The translations under genes were made by a program, and so were the position numbers. From Paraburkholderia edwinii (lineage in GTDB: Bacteria > Pseudomonadota > Gammaproteobacteria > Burkholderiales > Burkholderiaceae), in contig NZ_CP080095.1 of the NCBI RefSeq assembly GCF_019428685.1, forward strand, positions 1,054,001 to 1,118,000: a DNA stretch of 64,000 bases, read 5' to 3'. Shown piece after piece: positions 52,674 to 62,377 of this stretch (the first letter of the stretch is position 1; each line of letters starts with the position of its first letter). The notes under the pieces are model-generated. The model ran no database searches and was not told the origin of the DNA. It was given only the letters and a program-made list of their open reading frames with translations.

Positions 52674-54346
52674 ACGCGAGCACGCGCCGTGCGGAGCGTG
52701 TGGATCGCGTGGCGCCGCGCGTGGGCGGTTGCGTGCGCGCGCTTTTGTCGGCGCTTCTGTCCGTGCCTGTGCGCGCATTCGCGTTCGCGCGTATCAGGAC
52801 GCCCGGCGCGGCATGCATGGCGTTATCGGCGCTTACGTCCCTCGTATTTGCATCCGTCGCGTTGCTTACCGGCTGCACGGTCGGCCCGAACTATTCGCTG
52901 CCGAAAGACGCGCTCGTCAACTCGAACTTCGCGAATGCGCCGATCGACGGCTCGAACGATCCGCTCGTCACGCAGCAGCCCGTTCCGCAGAACTGGTGGC
53001 GCCTCTACGACGACCCGGTGTTGAACAGCCTTGTCGAAGATGCGCTTGCCGAGAACCGCGACTTGCGCGTCGCGGTCGCGAATCTCGCGGCGTCGCGCGC
53101 CGAAGTGCAGTTCGCGCGCGAGCAGGACGGTTTCTCGGGCGACGCATTGGGAACCGTTCAATACTCGCAGCTCTCGCCCGAACAGTTCCTCACCAACAAG
53201 ATTCCGCCACAGACGCTCGCCGTGCTTGGCTTTAACGTGTCGTATGAGCTCGATCTATTCGGCAAGCTGCGTCGCGGCGTCGAAGCGGCGAAGGCCGACG
53301 ACGACGCGGTCGAAGCCGCGCGCGATCTCGTGCGCATCACCGTGGTCGCGGACGTCGTGCGTTCGTACGTCGAGAACTGCGCGGCGGCCGAAGAACTCGC
53401 GATCGCGCAGCATTCGCTTGCGCTCGAGCGCGAGCGCGTCGACGTATCGCAACGGCTTTTCCAGGCGGGCCGCGGCAACGAGCCGGACGTGACGCGCGGC
53501 ATCACGCAGCGCGACACGATCGCCGCCGAGATTCCGCGTTTCATGCTGCGCCAGCGCGTCGCGCAATACCGGCTCGCGACGCTACTCGCGCGCTCGCCGC
53601 AAGATTTGCCGCCGGCGGCGAAGAACTGCGCGAAGCTGCCGCAGATCGGCGAGCCGTTGCCGGTCGGCGACGGCGCCGCCTTGCTCAAGCGCCGGCCCGA
53701 CGTGCGCGAGGCAGAGCGCAAACTCGCGGCGTCGACGGCGCGCATCGGCGTCGCGACAGCGGCGCTGTATCCGACCATCAGCCTCGGTGCGAGTGCGGGC
53801 TTCAACGGGCTCGCATCCGATATCGGCACCGCGCCGACCGCGTACTACTCGGTCGGCCCGATGATCAGCTGGGTGTTTCCGGTGAACGGCCAGCGCGCGA
53901 AGGTGCAACAGGCCGAAGCGTCGACGGTGGCGTCGCTTGCGCATTTCGATTCGGTCGTGCTGAACGCGCTGCGCGAAACCGAGTCCGCGCTCGCGACCTA
54001 CAGCCTGGACACGCAGCGCGCGCAGGTTCTCGAAACCGCGCTGCAGTCGGCGCGCACGTCGGCCGATCAGACGCACCAGTTGTACACGAGCGGCCGCGAG
54101 TCGTTTATCTCGGACCTCGACGCGACGCGCACGCTAACGCAGGTCGATGCGCAGGTTGCCGCGGCGCGCTCGACGGTGGCGGTCGATCGGGTCAATCTGT
54201 TTCTTGCGCTCGGTGGCGGGTGGGAAGAAGAGGAGCAGGGCGCGCAGACCGGCGCGTCACAGGCGGGCTCCGGGAGTCGCGCGCGACAGGCCGCACAGGG
54301 GAGCGGGCAGGCCGCTGTTCAACCGGGTGCGCACAGGAGCGAGTAG
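52670..54346 (+). CDS. NodT-family outer-membrane efflux lipoprotein
   Basis: A 558-residue TolC-like channel. A signal peptide with lipobox LLTGC (Cys69 from this start) is followed by VGPNYSLP, the standard start of NodT-type proteins. Two outer-membrane-efflux domains follow, with WWRLYDDPVLNSLVEDALAE in the first. The ATG at 52670 overlaps the HlyD stop (ATGA), but leaves an unusually long N-terminus; ATG at 52817, 20 residues before the Cys, would give a normal signal peptide. The last 40 residues are Gln/Gly/Ala-rich. Confidence 0.9.
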   Translation: MNASTRRAERVDRVAPRVGGCVRALLSALLSVPVRAFAFARIRTPGAACMALSALTSLVFASVALLTGCTVGPNYSLPKDALVNSNFANAPIDGSNDPLVTQQPVPQNWWRLYDDPVLNSLVEDALAENRDLRVAVANLAASRAEVQFAREQDGFSGDALGTVQYSQLSPEQFLTNKIPPQTLAVLGFNVSYELDLFGKLRRGVEAAKADDDAVEAARDLVRITVVADVVRSYVENCAAAEELAIAQHSLALERERVDVSQRLFQAGRGNEPDVTRGITQRDTIAAEIPRFMLRQRVAQYRLATLLARSPQDLPPAAKNCAKLPQIGEPLPVGDGAALLKRRPDVREAERKLAASTARIGVATAALYPTISLGASAGFNGLASDIGTAPTAYYSVGPMISWVFPVNGQRAKVQQAEASTVASLAHFDSVVLNALRETESALATYSLDTQRAQVLETALQSARTSADQTHQLYTSGRESFISDLDATRTLTQVDAQVAAARSTVAVDRVNLFLALGGGWEEEEQGAQTGASQAGSGSRARQAAQGSGQAAVQPGAHRSE

Positions 54347-54439
54347 CTGGCAATCGGAGCGCGTGGGCGGTCGTACGCAAGGCACACGCGAACAATCGAC
54401 ACGTAGCGAACGCCCGATGTTCCCGCCGCCTCGAATGTG

Positions 54440-55402
54440 TCAATCGAGCCCGTCGGCGATCCGCTCCAGCGCATGCAGCGCCTGTTCGGTCGCATCAAGC
54501 GCGCAGCAGTCGATCACAATCCGTTCCGGCATCGCGCGCAGCCACGTCAACTGTCGCTTGCACAACTGCCGCGTCGCGAAGACGCCTTTGTCGCGCATCG
54601 TCGCGTAGTCGATCGCGCCGTCGAGATATTCCCACGCCTGCCGGTAGCCGACGCAGCGCATCGACGGCAGACCCGCATGCAGATCGCCGCGCGCGCGCAA
54701 CCGTTGCACTTCATCGATCAAGCCCGCCTCGAGCATCGCGTCGAAACGCTGCGCGATGCGCGCGTGCAGCATGGCGCGATCCGACGGCTCGAGCGCGACC
54801 GGCACGAAGCGGTAGCGTGCCGCGGCCGGATCGTCGCGTGTGGGCGCCGCGAGCAGCGCCGACATCGGCTGACCGGCCAGCATAAAGACTTCGAGCGCGC
54901 GCTGGATGCGCTGCGCGTCGTTCGGCGCGAGCCGCGCGGCCGTTTGCGGATCGACGGCGGCGAGGCGCGCGTGCAGCGCGGGCCAGCCGTCGTGCGCGGC
55001 ATCGGCTTCAAGCCCGGCGCGCAGCGCGGCATCGGCGGCGGGCAGGTCGTTGAGCCCTTGCGTCAGCGCCTTGTAGTACAGCATCGTGCCGCCGACCAGC
55101 AAGGGCACGCGGCCCCGCGCGACGATCGCATCGAGCGCGCGCAACGCATCGGTGCGGAAATCGGAAGCCGAATACGCATCGGCCGGATCGACGATGTCGA
55201 TCAGATGATGCGGCACCCGCGCGCGCTCTTCCGCGCTCGGCTTCGCGGTGCCGATATCCATGCCGCGATAGACGAGCGCCGAATCGACGCTGACGATTTC
55301 CGTCGGATGCCGTGCCGCAAACGCGAGCGCAGCGGCGGTTTTGCCCGATGCCGTGGGGCCGAGCAGACAAGCGATGGGAAGCGGGGCGGCGGCACGGGTC
55401 AT
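54440..55402 (-). CDS. miaA: tRNA dimethylallyltransferase
   Basis: A 320-residue enzyme that adds the dimethylallyl group to A37 of tRNAs reading UNN codons. The P-loop is in [17 protein letters not shown] (near residue 15), followed by [20 protein letters not shown] and [19 protein letters not shown] chose the ATG at 55402 ([11 protein letters not shown]). It lies 157 bp downstream of mutL on the same strand, the conserved mutL-miaA order. Confidence 0.96.
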   Translation of the reverse strand: MTRAAAPLPIACLLGPTASGKTAAALAFAARHPTEIVSVDSALVYRGMDIGTAKPSAEERARVPHHLIDIVDPADAYSASDFRTDALRALDAIVARGRVPLLVGGTMLYYKALTQGLNDLPAADAALRAGLEADAAHDGWPALHARLAAVDPQTAARLAPNDAQRIQRALEVFMLAGQPMSALLAAPTRDDPAAARYRFVPVALEPSDRAMLHARIAQRFDAMLEAGLIDEVQRLRARGDLHAGLPSMRCVGYRQAWEYLDGAIDYATMRDKGVFATRQLCKRQLTWLRAMPERIVIDCCALDATEQALHALERIADGLD

Positions 55403-55559
55403 GGCGATGCGCTCAGGCGCGGGCGAACCGCAACGCAATCGTGTAAGCGAACGCGTGCATATGCGGAGCGCGCGCGGCGCAATGCATGCGGACGGCGTGC
55501 AACGTCGGCGCTGTCTTCAGTGCACACAACCGTTGTGCACGCATCGATCCGCAACGCGT

Positions 55560-57689
55560 TCATTGTCCGCGCATGAAAAGGCGATCGAGGTCGGACAGCG
55601 TCAGCTGATACCACGTCGGCCGGCCGTGATTGCACTGATCCGCGCGTTCGGTCGCTTCCATCTGCCGCAACAGCGCGTTCATTTCATCGAGCGTCAGGCG
55701 CCGGTTCGCGCGCACCGCGTGATGGCATGCGAGCGTACCGAGCAGCTCGTGCTGACGCTCGGTCAGTACGCGCGAGCCGCCGAACGCATGCAAGTCGGAC
55801 AGCACAGCGCGCGCGAGCGCGGGCAGATCGGCGTCTTTCAGCAGCGCCGGCACCGCGCGAATCGCAAGCGTGGTCGGCGACAGCACGGCAAGGTCGAAAC
55901 CGAGCGCATCGAGCGTCTCGCGTTCTTCCTCGACGATGCCGATTTCGACGGGATCGGCCGGCATCGACTGCGGAATCAGCAGCGGCTGCACAGCGATTGT
56001 CCGGTCGGCAAGCGCGTTCTTGAACTGCTCGTACAGGATGCGCTCGTGCGCCGCGTGCATATCGACGATCACGAGCCCGCGCGTATTCTGCGCGAGCACG
56101 TAGATGCCGTGGATCTGGCCGAGCGCGAAACCGAGCGGCTGGTCGTCGGAGGCATCGAATGTGTCAAATGCGGCGGCGGCCGGCAGCGATGCGAACGGCG
56201 AGCGCGTGTCGTCGCCATCGCGCGCGACGGGCGCCGTGGATGCGTCGAATGGCGTCGCGCCGTATGGCGTGCCGGCGTTGCTGTCCTTGCGGCCAAACAG
56301 CGCGTCGTAGAGCGCAAGCGGCTGCGCCACCGGCAGCGTGCCCTGGCGCATCCGCGCATCGCGCATCCATGTCGTACCCGACGGCGGCGCGTTGCTGCCG
56401 AAGCGGCTGCCGCCATCCGACGACGATGCACCGCTGCCGCTCGCGCCGCCGCTTCCGCCGAAGCCACCCGCGCTACCTGTGCCGGCGAAGCCACCGCCGC
56501 CACCCGCACCACCGAGCGGCGTCGACCCAAACGACCCCGGCCGCCCAAGCGGTTCGATATGCGCGGCATGGCCGCCCGCCGTCGTCTCCGGCGACGCGCC
56601 CGCATGACGCGCGAGCGCGCGCTGCACGGCGTGGAACACAAACTGGTGAATCGAGCGCGAGTCGCGAAAGCGCACTTCGATCTTCGACGGATGCACGTTC
56701 ACATCGACCGCTTCGGGCGGCAGATCGAGGAACAGCACATACGACGGGTAACGGTCGCCGTGCAGCACGTCTTCGTAAGCGGCGCGCACCGCGTGGGTGA
56801 GCAGCTTGTCGCGCACGTAGCGGCCGTTCACGAAAAAGTACTGCTGGTCGGCGCGGCCTCGGCTGGCGGTCGGCAAGCCGGCGCAGCCGTACACGGCGAG
56901 CGGACCGGCCGCTTCGTCGAGCGGCAGATGCGCGGTGGCGAACGCTTCGCCGAGAATCTTCGCGACGCGCGCCGCCGGATCGCTTGCGTTCCAGTGTTCG
57001 ACCGCACGACCGTTATGCAGCACCGAAATCGCGACGTCGGGCCGCGCGAGCGCGACGCGGCGGACCATCTCGATGCAATGGCCGAGCTCGGTCTGTTCGC
57101 TCTTCAGGAATTTGCGGCGCGCCGGCGTATTGAAGTACAGCTCGCGCACTTCGATGGTGGTGCCTTGCGTGCCGGCCGCGGGCGTCAGCGCACCAGTGTT
57201 CGCGTCGATGCGCGTCGCGTGCGGCGCGTCGCCGATGCGGCTCGTGATGGCCATTTCCGACACCGATGCGATCGACGCCAGCGCCTCGCCGCGAAACCCG
57301 AGCGTCGCGACCGCTTCGAGTTCCGCGAGCGAGCGGATCTTGCTCGTCGCGTGACGCGTCAGCGCGAGCGCGAGTTCGGCTTCAGGGATGCCGCAGCCGT
57401 CGTCGGTGATCGAAATGCGTTTGACGCCGCCTTCGTCGAGCAGAATGCGCAGTGTGGTCGCGCCGGCGTCGAGCGCGTTCTCGAGCAGCTCCTTGACGAC
57501 CGAGGCGGGCCGCTCGACCACTTCGCCGGCGGCGATCTGGCTGATCAGCTGGTCGGGCAGGGGCTGGATCGCGCGCGGCGCGCGTGCCGCAGGCAACGCG
57601 CGGGATGGGGCGGCGGCAACGGAAGCTTGCGCGGGCGCGGCGGAGGCGCTCGCGGCCGTGCCGTCTGACGGTTCGCGGAATTCGGACAT
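55560..57689 (-). CDS. mutL: DNA mismatch repair protein MutL
   Basis: A 709-residue MutL. The GHKL ATPase motifs are clear: KELLENALDAGATT, SITDDGCGIPE and TLGFRGEALASIAS. A long Gly/Ser-rich linker lies near residues 390-450. The C-terminal domain carries DMHAAHERILYE, matching the endonuclease metal motif DQHA(X)2E(X)4E, and later ACHHAVRANR and CNHGRPT, so this MutL is probably a nicking endonuclease, as expected in bacteria without MutH. The ATG at 57689 was chosen; about 40 residues precede the conserved core. Confidence 0.95.
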   Translation of the reverse strand: MSEFREPSDGTAASASAAPAQASVAAAPSRALPAARAPRAIQPLPDQLISQIAAGEVVERPASVVKELLENALDAGATTLRILLDEGGVKRISITDDGCGIPEAELALALTRHATSKIRSLAELEAVATLGFRGEALASIASVSEMAITSRIGDAPHATRIDANTGALTPAAGTQGTTIEVRELYFNTPARRKFLKSEQTELGHCIEMVRRVALARPDVAISVLHNGRAVEHWNASDPAARVAKILGEAFATAHLPLDEAAGPLAVYGCAGLPTASRGRADQQYFFVNGRYVRDKLLTHAVRAAYEDVLHGDRYPSYVLFLDLPPEAVDVNVHPSKIEVRFRDSRSIHQFVFHAVQRALARHAGASPETTAGGHAAHIEPLGRPGSFGSTPLGGAGGGGGFAGTGSAGGFGGSGGASGSGASSSDGGSRFGSNAPPSGTTWMRDARMRQGTLPVAQPLALYDALFGRKDSNAGTPYGATPFDASTAPVARDGDDTRSPFASLPAAAAFDTFDASDDQPLGFALGQIHGIYVLAQNTRGLVIVDMHAAHERILYEQFKNALADRTIAVQPLLIPQSMPADPVEIGIVEEERETLDALGFDLAVLSPTTLAIRAVPALLKDADLPALARAVLSDLHAFGGSRVLTERQHELLGTLACHHAVRANRRLTLDEMNALLRQMEATERADQCNHGRPTWYQLTLSDLDRLFMRGQ

Positions 57690-58013
57690 GGCGGAATTAT
57701 AGCGATTCGCCGTGCGGCGACCCTGGGCCCGTCGCCATCGGCTCGCCGCGATCGTCGCCGCCGTGGCGCCCGGCCGCTCATAATTTCTTAATATTGAAGC
57801 CGACACTTTCGGTATCATGGCGCGGTCGCAATTCCGGTCGGGCGCGTTTTGTTGTTTTGTGTTAAGCGCGGCTGTGCGCATCGCCCCATCGGGTGCATCG
57901 GATGCTGCGACAGATGGTGCGTGTGCGCGCATTCGCGTGCGCTTTTCGTCGGACTACAAGCGCGCCGGAAGCGGCCCACGCTGAGCCATTCACGCTCTTG
58001 AGAGGATGTCTTT
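57690..58013. other. Divergent mutL-dedA gap, no gene recognised
   Basis: About 320 bp. An AT-rich island at 57778-57798 probably contains the mutL promoter (minus strand). No small ORF with a ribosome binding site is convincing. Confidence 0.5.
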
Positions 58014-58700
58014 TTGGATACGCTGCTGCATTTCGTCAATCTCGTCCTGCACATCGACGCCTTCCTTGGCGATTTCATTCGCCAGTACGGCGCATGGGTG
58101 TATGCGGTCCTCTTCCTGATCGTGTTTTGCGAAACCGGTCTCGTCGTCCTGCCGTTCCTGCCCGGCGACTCGCTGCTCTTTATCGGCGGCGCGTTCGCGG
58201 CGAGCGGCGCCATGAATGTCGGGTTTCTGATCGTGCTGCTTGTCGTCGCGGCCGTGACCGGCAACACGGTCAACTACATGATCGGGCGCGCGATCGGCGT
58301 GAGGGTGTTCGATTCGCACATTCCTGTGCTTGAGCGGTTCCTCGATCGCGAGGCGCTGCGCAAGACGCACAACTTCTACGAAAAGCACGGCGGCAAGACG
58401 ATCGTGCTGGCGCGTTTCATTCCGGTCGTGCGGACCTTCGCGCCGTTTGTCGCGGGCGCGTCGCAGATGACCGTGCGCCGCTTCCAGCTATTCAACATTG
58501 CCGGCGCGTTGTTCTGGGTGCTGCTGCTCGTATTGCTCGGCTATTTCTTCGGCAACATTCCGTTTATCCGTCAGTACCTGAACGTGATCGTGCTGGTCGG
58601 CATCGGCGCCGCGATCGTGCCGGTTGTGTTGGGCGCGCTGTGGAAGGTGGTGCGGCGACGGGCGCCGGAGACTTCCGCGCGCAAAACGGGCGGACAGTGA
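58014..58700 (+). CDS. DedA-family membrane protein
   Basis: A 228-residue SNARE-associated/DedA-type membrane protein. The motif FCETGLVVLPFLPGDSLLF and the later RFIPVVRTFAPFVAGASQM are diagnostic. DedA proteins are proton-driven lipid-carrier flippases (undecaprenyl phosphate or phospholipid). It starts with TTG at 58014 (MDTLLHFVNL) behind GAGAGGA; an ATG at 58006 is in another frame. A strong terminator closes it. Confidence 0.92.
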   Translation: MDTLLHFVNLVLHIDAFLGDFIRQYGAWVYAVLFLIVFCETGLVVLPFLPGDSLLFIGGAFAASGAMNVGFLIVLLVVAAVTGNTVNYMIGRAIGVRVFDSHIPVLERFLDREALRKTHNFYEKHGGKTIVLARFIPVVRTFAPFVAGASQMTVRRFQLFNIAGALFWVLLLVLLGYFFGNIPFIRQYLNVIVLVGIGAAIVPVVLGALWKVVRRRAPETSARKTGGQ

Positions 58701-58769
58701 CGGCTGTGAGCGCCTCGTCAGTCTGACGGGCAAGCATCGCGCGGCGAACCGCGCATCAGGTAAGACGGA

Positions 58770-58799
58770 GGGCATCGCATCACGCTTGCGATGCCCTTT
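58770..58799 (+). terminator. Intrinsic terminator after the dedA gene
   Basis: A 10-bp stem GGGCATCGCA (58770-58779) with TGCGATGCCC (58787-58796) and a 7-nt loop, followed by TTTGTGTTTGTG. It lies about 70 bp after the gene. Confidence 0.85.
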
Positions 58800-58898
58800 G
58801 TGTTTGTGTTGCCGCAACGGATTGCGGATTGGATGCGCGTATTGCGTTTAGAGCGATGAGCGCGATGAGCATTGCGGCGACCGCGAGCACCGCACGCC

Positions 58899-58925
58899 GC
58901 GCAGGCCGCGCAGGCCGCGCAGGCC
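58899..58925. repeat. 9-bp x3 tandem repeat after the mscS stop
   Basis: Three exact copies of GCGCAGGCC (58899-58907, 58908-58916, 58917-58925). They lie 17 bp past the stop of the MscS gene on the minus strand. Confidence 0.85.
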
Positions 58926-58942
58926 GTCAAACCACGGTTCGG

Positions 58943-59758
58943 CTAGGAACTGGCCGTGCGTCGCACGAACGGTGTTTCCGGCGTCGGATAGCCGGCTTCC
59001 CTGAAGGTCTCGACAATCGCGCGGTTCGTGTCGAAGTAGACCTGCCAGTAGTGGTCGGTATGCGTGTAAGGCCGCACGCACAGCATCGGTCCTTCGGGCG
59101 TGAACGACAGCACTTCGATATCGGGCGCGGGGTTCTCCGCGACATTCGGGATGCGTACGACGGCCGCGCGCAGCCGGTTCGTCGCATCGATGGGATCGAC
59201 GCCGTTGGCGATCTTCGCGGTCAGCTCGACGCGGCGCACGGGCAGCGCGCTGTAGTTCGAGATCGTGTCGGAGAAGATCTTGTTGTTGCCGACGATGGTC
59301 GTGACGTTGTCGGGCGTGACGATCGTCGTGCCGAACAGCCCGAGTTCGCGGACTGTGCCGGTCACGCCGCCGGCCGTGACGTAATCGCCGACCTTGAACG
59401 GCCGCAGCACCTGCATGAATATGCCGGCCGCGAAGTGCGCGAGCAGGCCGCCCCATGCGGTGCCGATGGCGAGACCGAGACCCGCGAGCAGTGCGGCGAA
59501 CGACGTGGTCTGTACGCCGAACACCTGCAGAATCGCGAGAATCAGCAGCAGATTCAGCAGCGCGCCGAGAATCGAGCTGAGGTAATGCGCGAGTGTCGGG
59601 TCGACGCGGCTATTGCGTTCGAGAACCGAGCGCAGCACGCGCGTGATGAGTCCGATGACCCAGCGCCCGATGATCCACAGAACGATCGCGGCAAGTACTT
59701 TGGTTCCGAAGTCGATGCCCCGGGTCATCAGGAAAACGCGTACGGTTTCAAGGTCCAC
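58943..59758 (-). CDS. MscS-family small-conductance mechanosensitive channel
   Basis: A 271-residue MscS channel that opens under hypo-osmotic stress. Transmembrane helices TM1 (VLAAIVLWIIGRWVIGLI) and TM2 (SSILGALLNLLLILAILQVF) precede the pore-lining TM3 (LLAGLGLAIGTAWGGLLAHF, rich in Gly and Ala). The cytoplasmic beta domain follows (PFKVGDYVTAGGVTGTVREL, LGLFGTTIVTPDNV). It starts with GTG at 59758 behind GAGG. The length is that of the simple E. coli-type channel. Confidence 0.93.
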   Translation of the reverse strand: MDLETVRVFLMTRGIDFGTKVLAAIVLWIIGRWVIGLITRVLRSVLERNSRVDPTLAHYLSSILGALLNLLLILAILQVFGVQTTSFAALLAGLGLAIGTAWGGLLAHFAAGIFMQVLRPFKVGDYVTAGGVTGTVRELGLFGTTIVTPDNVTTIVGNNKIFSDTISNYSALPVRRVELTAKIANGVDPIDATNRLRAAVVRIPNVAENPAPDIEVLSFTPEGPMLCVRPYTHTDHYWQVYFDTNRAIVETFREAGYPTPETPFVRRTASS

Positions 59759-60112
59759 GATGTCCTCGCTCGAGTCGGTTATGTTGTGCTTCGTTTGATC
59801 GACTGCAGCGCATGTGCGGTGCTGCGCGGCGCCAACGTGCGTGTGCGCCGCTGTTGCTCTGCCACTGCGATGTGTTATTGCGGACGCCTTTGCCCGGGAA
59901 GGTAGGACAGGGCATGGGGCGTGATGGCTAGCGGGGCTCGTCCTCCCCGTAGTGCCTATAGTTCTCGGGAGTTATAGCCGAGCGCGCGAGCGTTAGCAAG
60001 TCGTATTCCCGCATTGCTATGCATCGTTCATCCAGAAGTCACACATGGCTCGCGCCGCGGCTGGTCGAACGCGCCGGCTTGATGTTTGCCTCAGGCCGGC
60101 TTGGGCGCTCGC
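59759..60112. other. Gap upstream of mscS, no gene recognised
   Basis: About 350 bp. It contains an imperfect dyad CTATA (59956-59960) and TATAG (59973-59977), which could be part of the mscS promoter (minus strand). I see no supportable ORF or terminator for the small membrane gene at 60113. Confidence 0.5.
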
Positions 60113-60457
60113 TTAGGGCGCCGCATTGATGCGCAATGCTTGAAAACGACGCGAGCGCCGCTGCTCGCGCAATCGTGCAAAACAGAAACCGGCCGCACCG
60201 GCGAGCCCATACGCGCACGCGCGTCCGCCAAACGCAAGGGCGGAACTGAACTTGCCATAGCGCAGTTGCGAGTCGGCGAACACGAGGAAGGTCAGCGCCG
60301 CATCGAAGATCAGCGCGAACAGCGCGACCGTCATGAAAATGCGCGAGCCGTCGAGCGACTCGTCGGGCCATAACCAGTTGACGACGCAACAAACGGCCAG
60401 CACGACCGCGAGCAGCGCGAAAACCCACAGCAGGTGAAAGAAGAGAAGGTCGAACAT
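60113..60457 (-). CDS. Small membrane protein of unknown function (114 aa)
   Basis: A 114-residue protein with three likely membrane segments: FHLLWVFALLAVVLAVCCVV, IFMTVALFALIFDAALTFLV and the weaker AYGLAGAAGFCFARL. The C-terminus is strongly basic (LREQRRSRRFQALR). I do not recognise a family. The ATG at 60457 gives a clean N-terminus (MFDLLFF) but only a weak ribosome binding site; the frame is open to 60640. Confidence 0.65.
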   Translation of the reverse strand: MFDLLFFHLLWVFALLAVVLAVCCVVNWLWPDESLDGSRIFMTVALFALIFDAALTFLVFADSQLRYGKFSSALAFGGRACAYGLAGAAGFCFARLREQRRSRRFQALRINAAP

Positions 60458-60638
60458 CGATATCGGCGAGGAAAGCACAAAGGAAAACGCAAAGCGACAG
60501 GCGCGTTGTTCAGCTTCGCTGCGCGTGTGTTGCACAGCTGTTGCAACACACGGAGCGAGGCGGCGCGCGATCATTGCATGCCTTTCTCTCTCAATAAATA
60601 GCGATGTGCGGATATCGACTGCAAAAGCTTTGGAATGC

Positions 60639-60670
60639 AAAAAGGCTCACCGGTTACCCGATGAGCCTTT
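60639..60670 (-). terminator. Intrinsic terminator after the MFS gene
   Basis: On the minus strand a 9-bp stem AAAGGCTCA/TGAGCCTTT (60641-60649 with 60662-60670) with a 12-nt loop and a T-run (to 60639), 39 bp after the MFS stop. Confidence 0.85.
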
Positions 60671-60708
60671 GTATGTTGCCGCCTGTTTTCAGCGGTTATC
60701 GCGTGGTG

Positions 60709-62229
60709 TCAGCGCATTGCAGAGGTCGCCGCCGCTGCGCCCGTCGTACCCGTCGCGAAATCTTCCGCATCGACGTCGTAGCCCGACGGCTCCCAGCGAA
60801 TCGCGAGCAACGCAACGAGTCCGCACAGCGGCGCGGCCGCGATGATCCAGAACACGCGCGTGCCGAGCGCGGCCGCGAGCACCGGGAACAGGAACAGCGA
60901 CACGGTCGAGCTTGCGCGCATCAACGTCTGGTTGAAGCCGACGCCCACGCCGCGCAGCGACGTCGGGTAGCTGAGCGAGGCGAACGTCATGCTGTGCGAG
61001 CCGGGACCGAAGCCTTGGCCGAGCAGGAACGCGCCGAGCAGCGCGACCGCGATGACGACCTGCACGCCGCCCGCCGGCTTGCCGACAATCGCGAGACCGA
61101 CGAGCGCGGCGAGCTGGAACATATAGCCGAGTACCGTCGGTTTCCATGCGCCGGTCTTCGGCACCGTGCGCACGGCGATCAGCCCACCGACGAACGCGAA
61201 CGCGAGATTGAGCGCGAGCGAGGCGAGGATCGTCGTCAGCATCGATTGAGCGAGGAAGCTCGAGATAATCACTGGCAGCCCGAACGCGACTGCGTTATAG
61301 GCAAACGACGACGCCACCGCGATCACCGTCGCGAGCACCGTGCGCCTCAGATAGACGCCGCGCAGCAGCGTGCCGTAGTTGGCCCACGATGCGCGCCGCG
61401 GCGCGCTCGTTGCGGCGGCGGTGGCTCGCAATGCATCCGGTGCGACCGCCGCGTCGATGCCGTACGAGCGTTTGAGGATTTTCGCGGCGCCCGCGAGATC
61501 GCCCTGATTCGCGGCCCACACCGGCGACTCGCTGATGTAGCGGCTGCGGATCGCGATGATGATCAGCGCGGGCACGGCGCCGAAGCCGAGAATCAGTCGC
61601 CATAGCAGCGGCTGGTGGCTGGCCGGCAGCATCGCGTAGAAGGCGAGCACGAGCAGATACGACACGCTGATCGCCGCGTACCAGACAGGGCACCACATTG
61701 CGACGCGCGCGGCCTTGTTGCCGCGTCCGTTCAGCCGCGAGAACTCGGCGAGAAACGCCATCGCAACGGGCAGATCGATGCCGACGCCGAGACCCATCAC
61801 GAAACGCGCGCCGCCGAGCACCCAGGCATTTGGCGCAAACGCGCACGCGAGCGCGGCGACCACGAAGAAGAACATATCGGCCATAAACACGCGGTAGCGG
61901 CCGATGCGGTCGGTCAGAAAACCGCCGAGGCAGGCGCCGACGATCGCGCCGAACGTGATGGCCGAGGCGACGAAGCCGGTGCCGGCCGGCGTCAGCGAAA
62001 ATTCGCGCGCGACATCCTTGAGGCCGAATGCGAGCGCGCCGAGGTCGTAGGCGTCGAGAAACACGCCGCCGAGTGCGATGGCGACGACGATGCGCGCATC
62101 GCTGCCAACGGCGGCGCCCTGGTTGACGAGACTTGAGACATCCGCGGCGGAGCGGATCAGCGCACGCGCGGGAGCGGCCGCTTGTTGGGCCGGCGTCGCG
62201 GCGCGTTCGGGAGCGAGGGAGGTAGACAT
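60709..62229 (-). CDS. MFS transporter (sugar/organic-acid porter type)
   Basis: A 506-residue major facilitator with about 12 membrane helices. The family motif DRIGRYRVFMADMFF lies after TM2/TM3, and the central loop has RYISESPVWAANQGDLAGA, as in sugar and aromatic-acid porters. The N-terminus of about 45 residues is Ala-rich and probably cytoplasmic. I chose the ATG at 62229 (MSTSLAPER). The substrate is unknown; neighbours give no clue. Confidence 0.85.
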   Translation of the reverse strand: MSTSLAPERAATPAQQAAAPARALIRSAADVSSLVNQGAAVGSDARIVVAIALGGVFLDAYDLGALAFGLKDVAREFSLTPAGTGFVASAITFGAIVGACLGGFLTDRIGRYRVFMADMFFFVVAALACAFAPNAWVLGGARFVMGLGVGIDLPVAMAFLAEFSRLNGRGNKAARVAMWCPVWYAAISVSYLLVLAFYAMLPASHQPLLWRLILGFGAVPALIIIAIRSRYISESPVWAANQGDLAGAAKILKRSYGIDAAVAPDALRATAAATSAPRRASWANYGTLLRGVYLRRTVLATVIAVASSFAYNAVAFGLPVIISSFLAQSMLTTILASLALNLAFAFVGGLIAVRTVPKTGAWKPTVLGYMFQLAALVGLAIVGKPAGGVQVVIAVALLGAFLLGQGFGPGSHSMTFASLSYPTSLRGVGVGFNQTLMRASSTVSLFLFPVLAAALGTRVFWIIAAAPLCGLVALLAIRWEPSGYDVDAEDFATGTTGAAAATSAMR

Positions 62230-62377
62230 GCGGCGAGCGCGCAAAAACGCGCAAAGCCGTGATGGTACGGGCGCCTTACGATACCCGGCAAAGTTATTTT
62301 CGTTATTAGCTCATGCGCGGTGCGGTGCGGGGGCGGGCCGCCGCGAGAGGCTGTGCTGCAGGGCCGACATTAACGCT

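Noticed and set aside
55341..57668. A 775-codon plus-strand open frame opposite mutL
   Set aside because: Low-complexity Arg-rich translation with no motif; the minus strand clearly encodes MutL.
58006..58013. ATG at 58006 as the dedA start
   Set aside because: It is out of frame with the DedA protein; the in-frame start is TTG at 58014.
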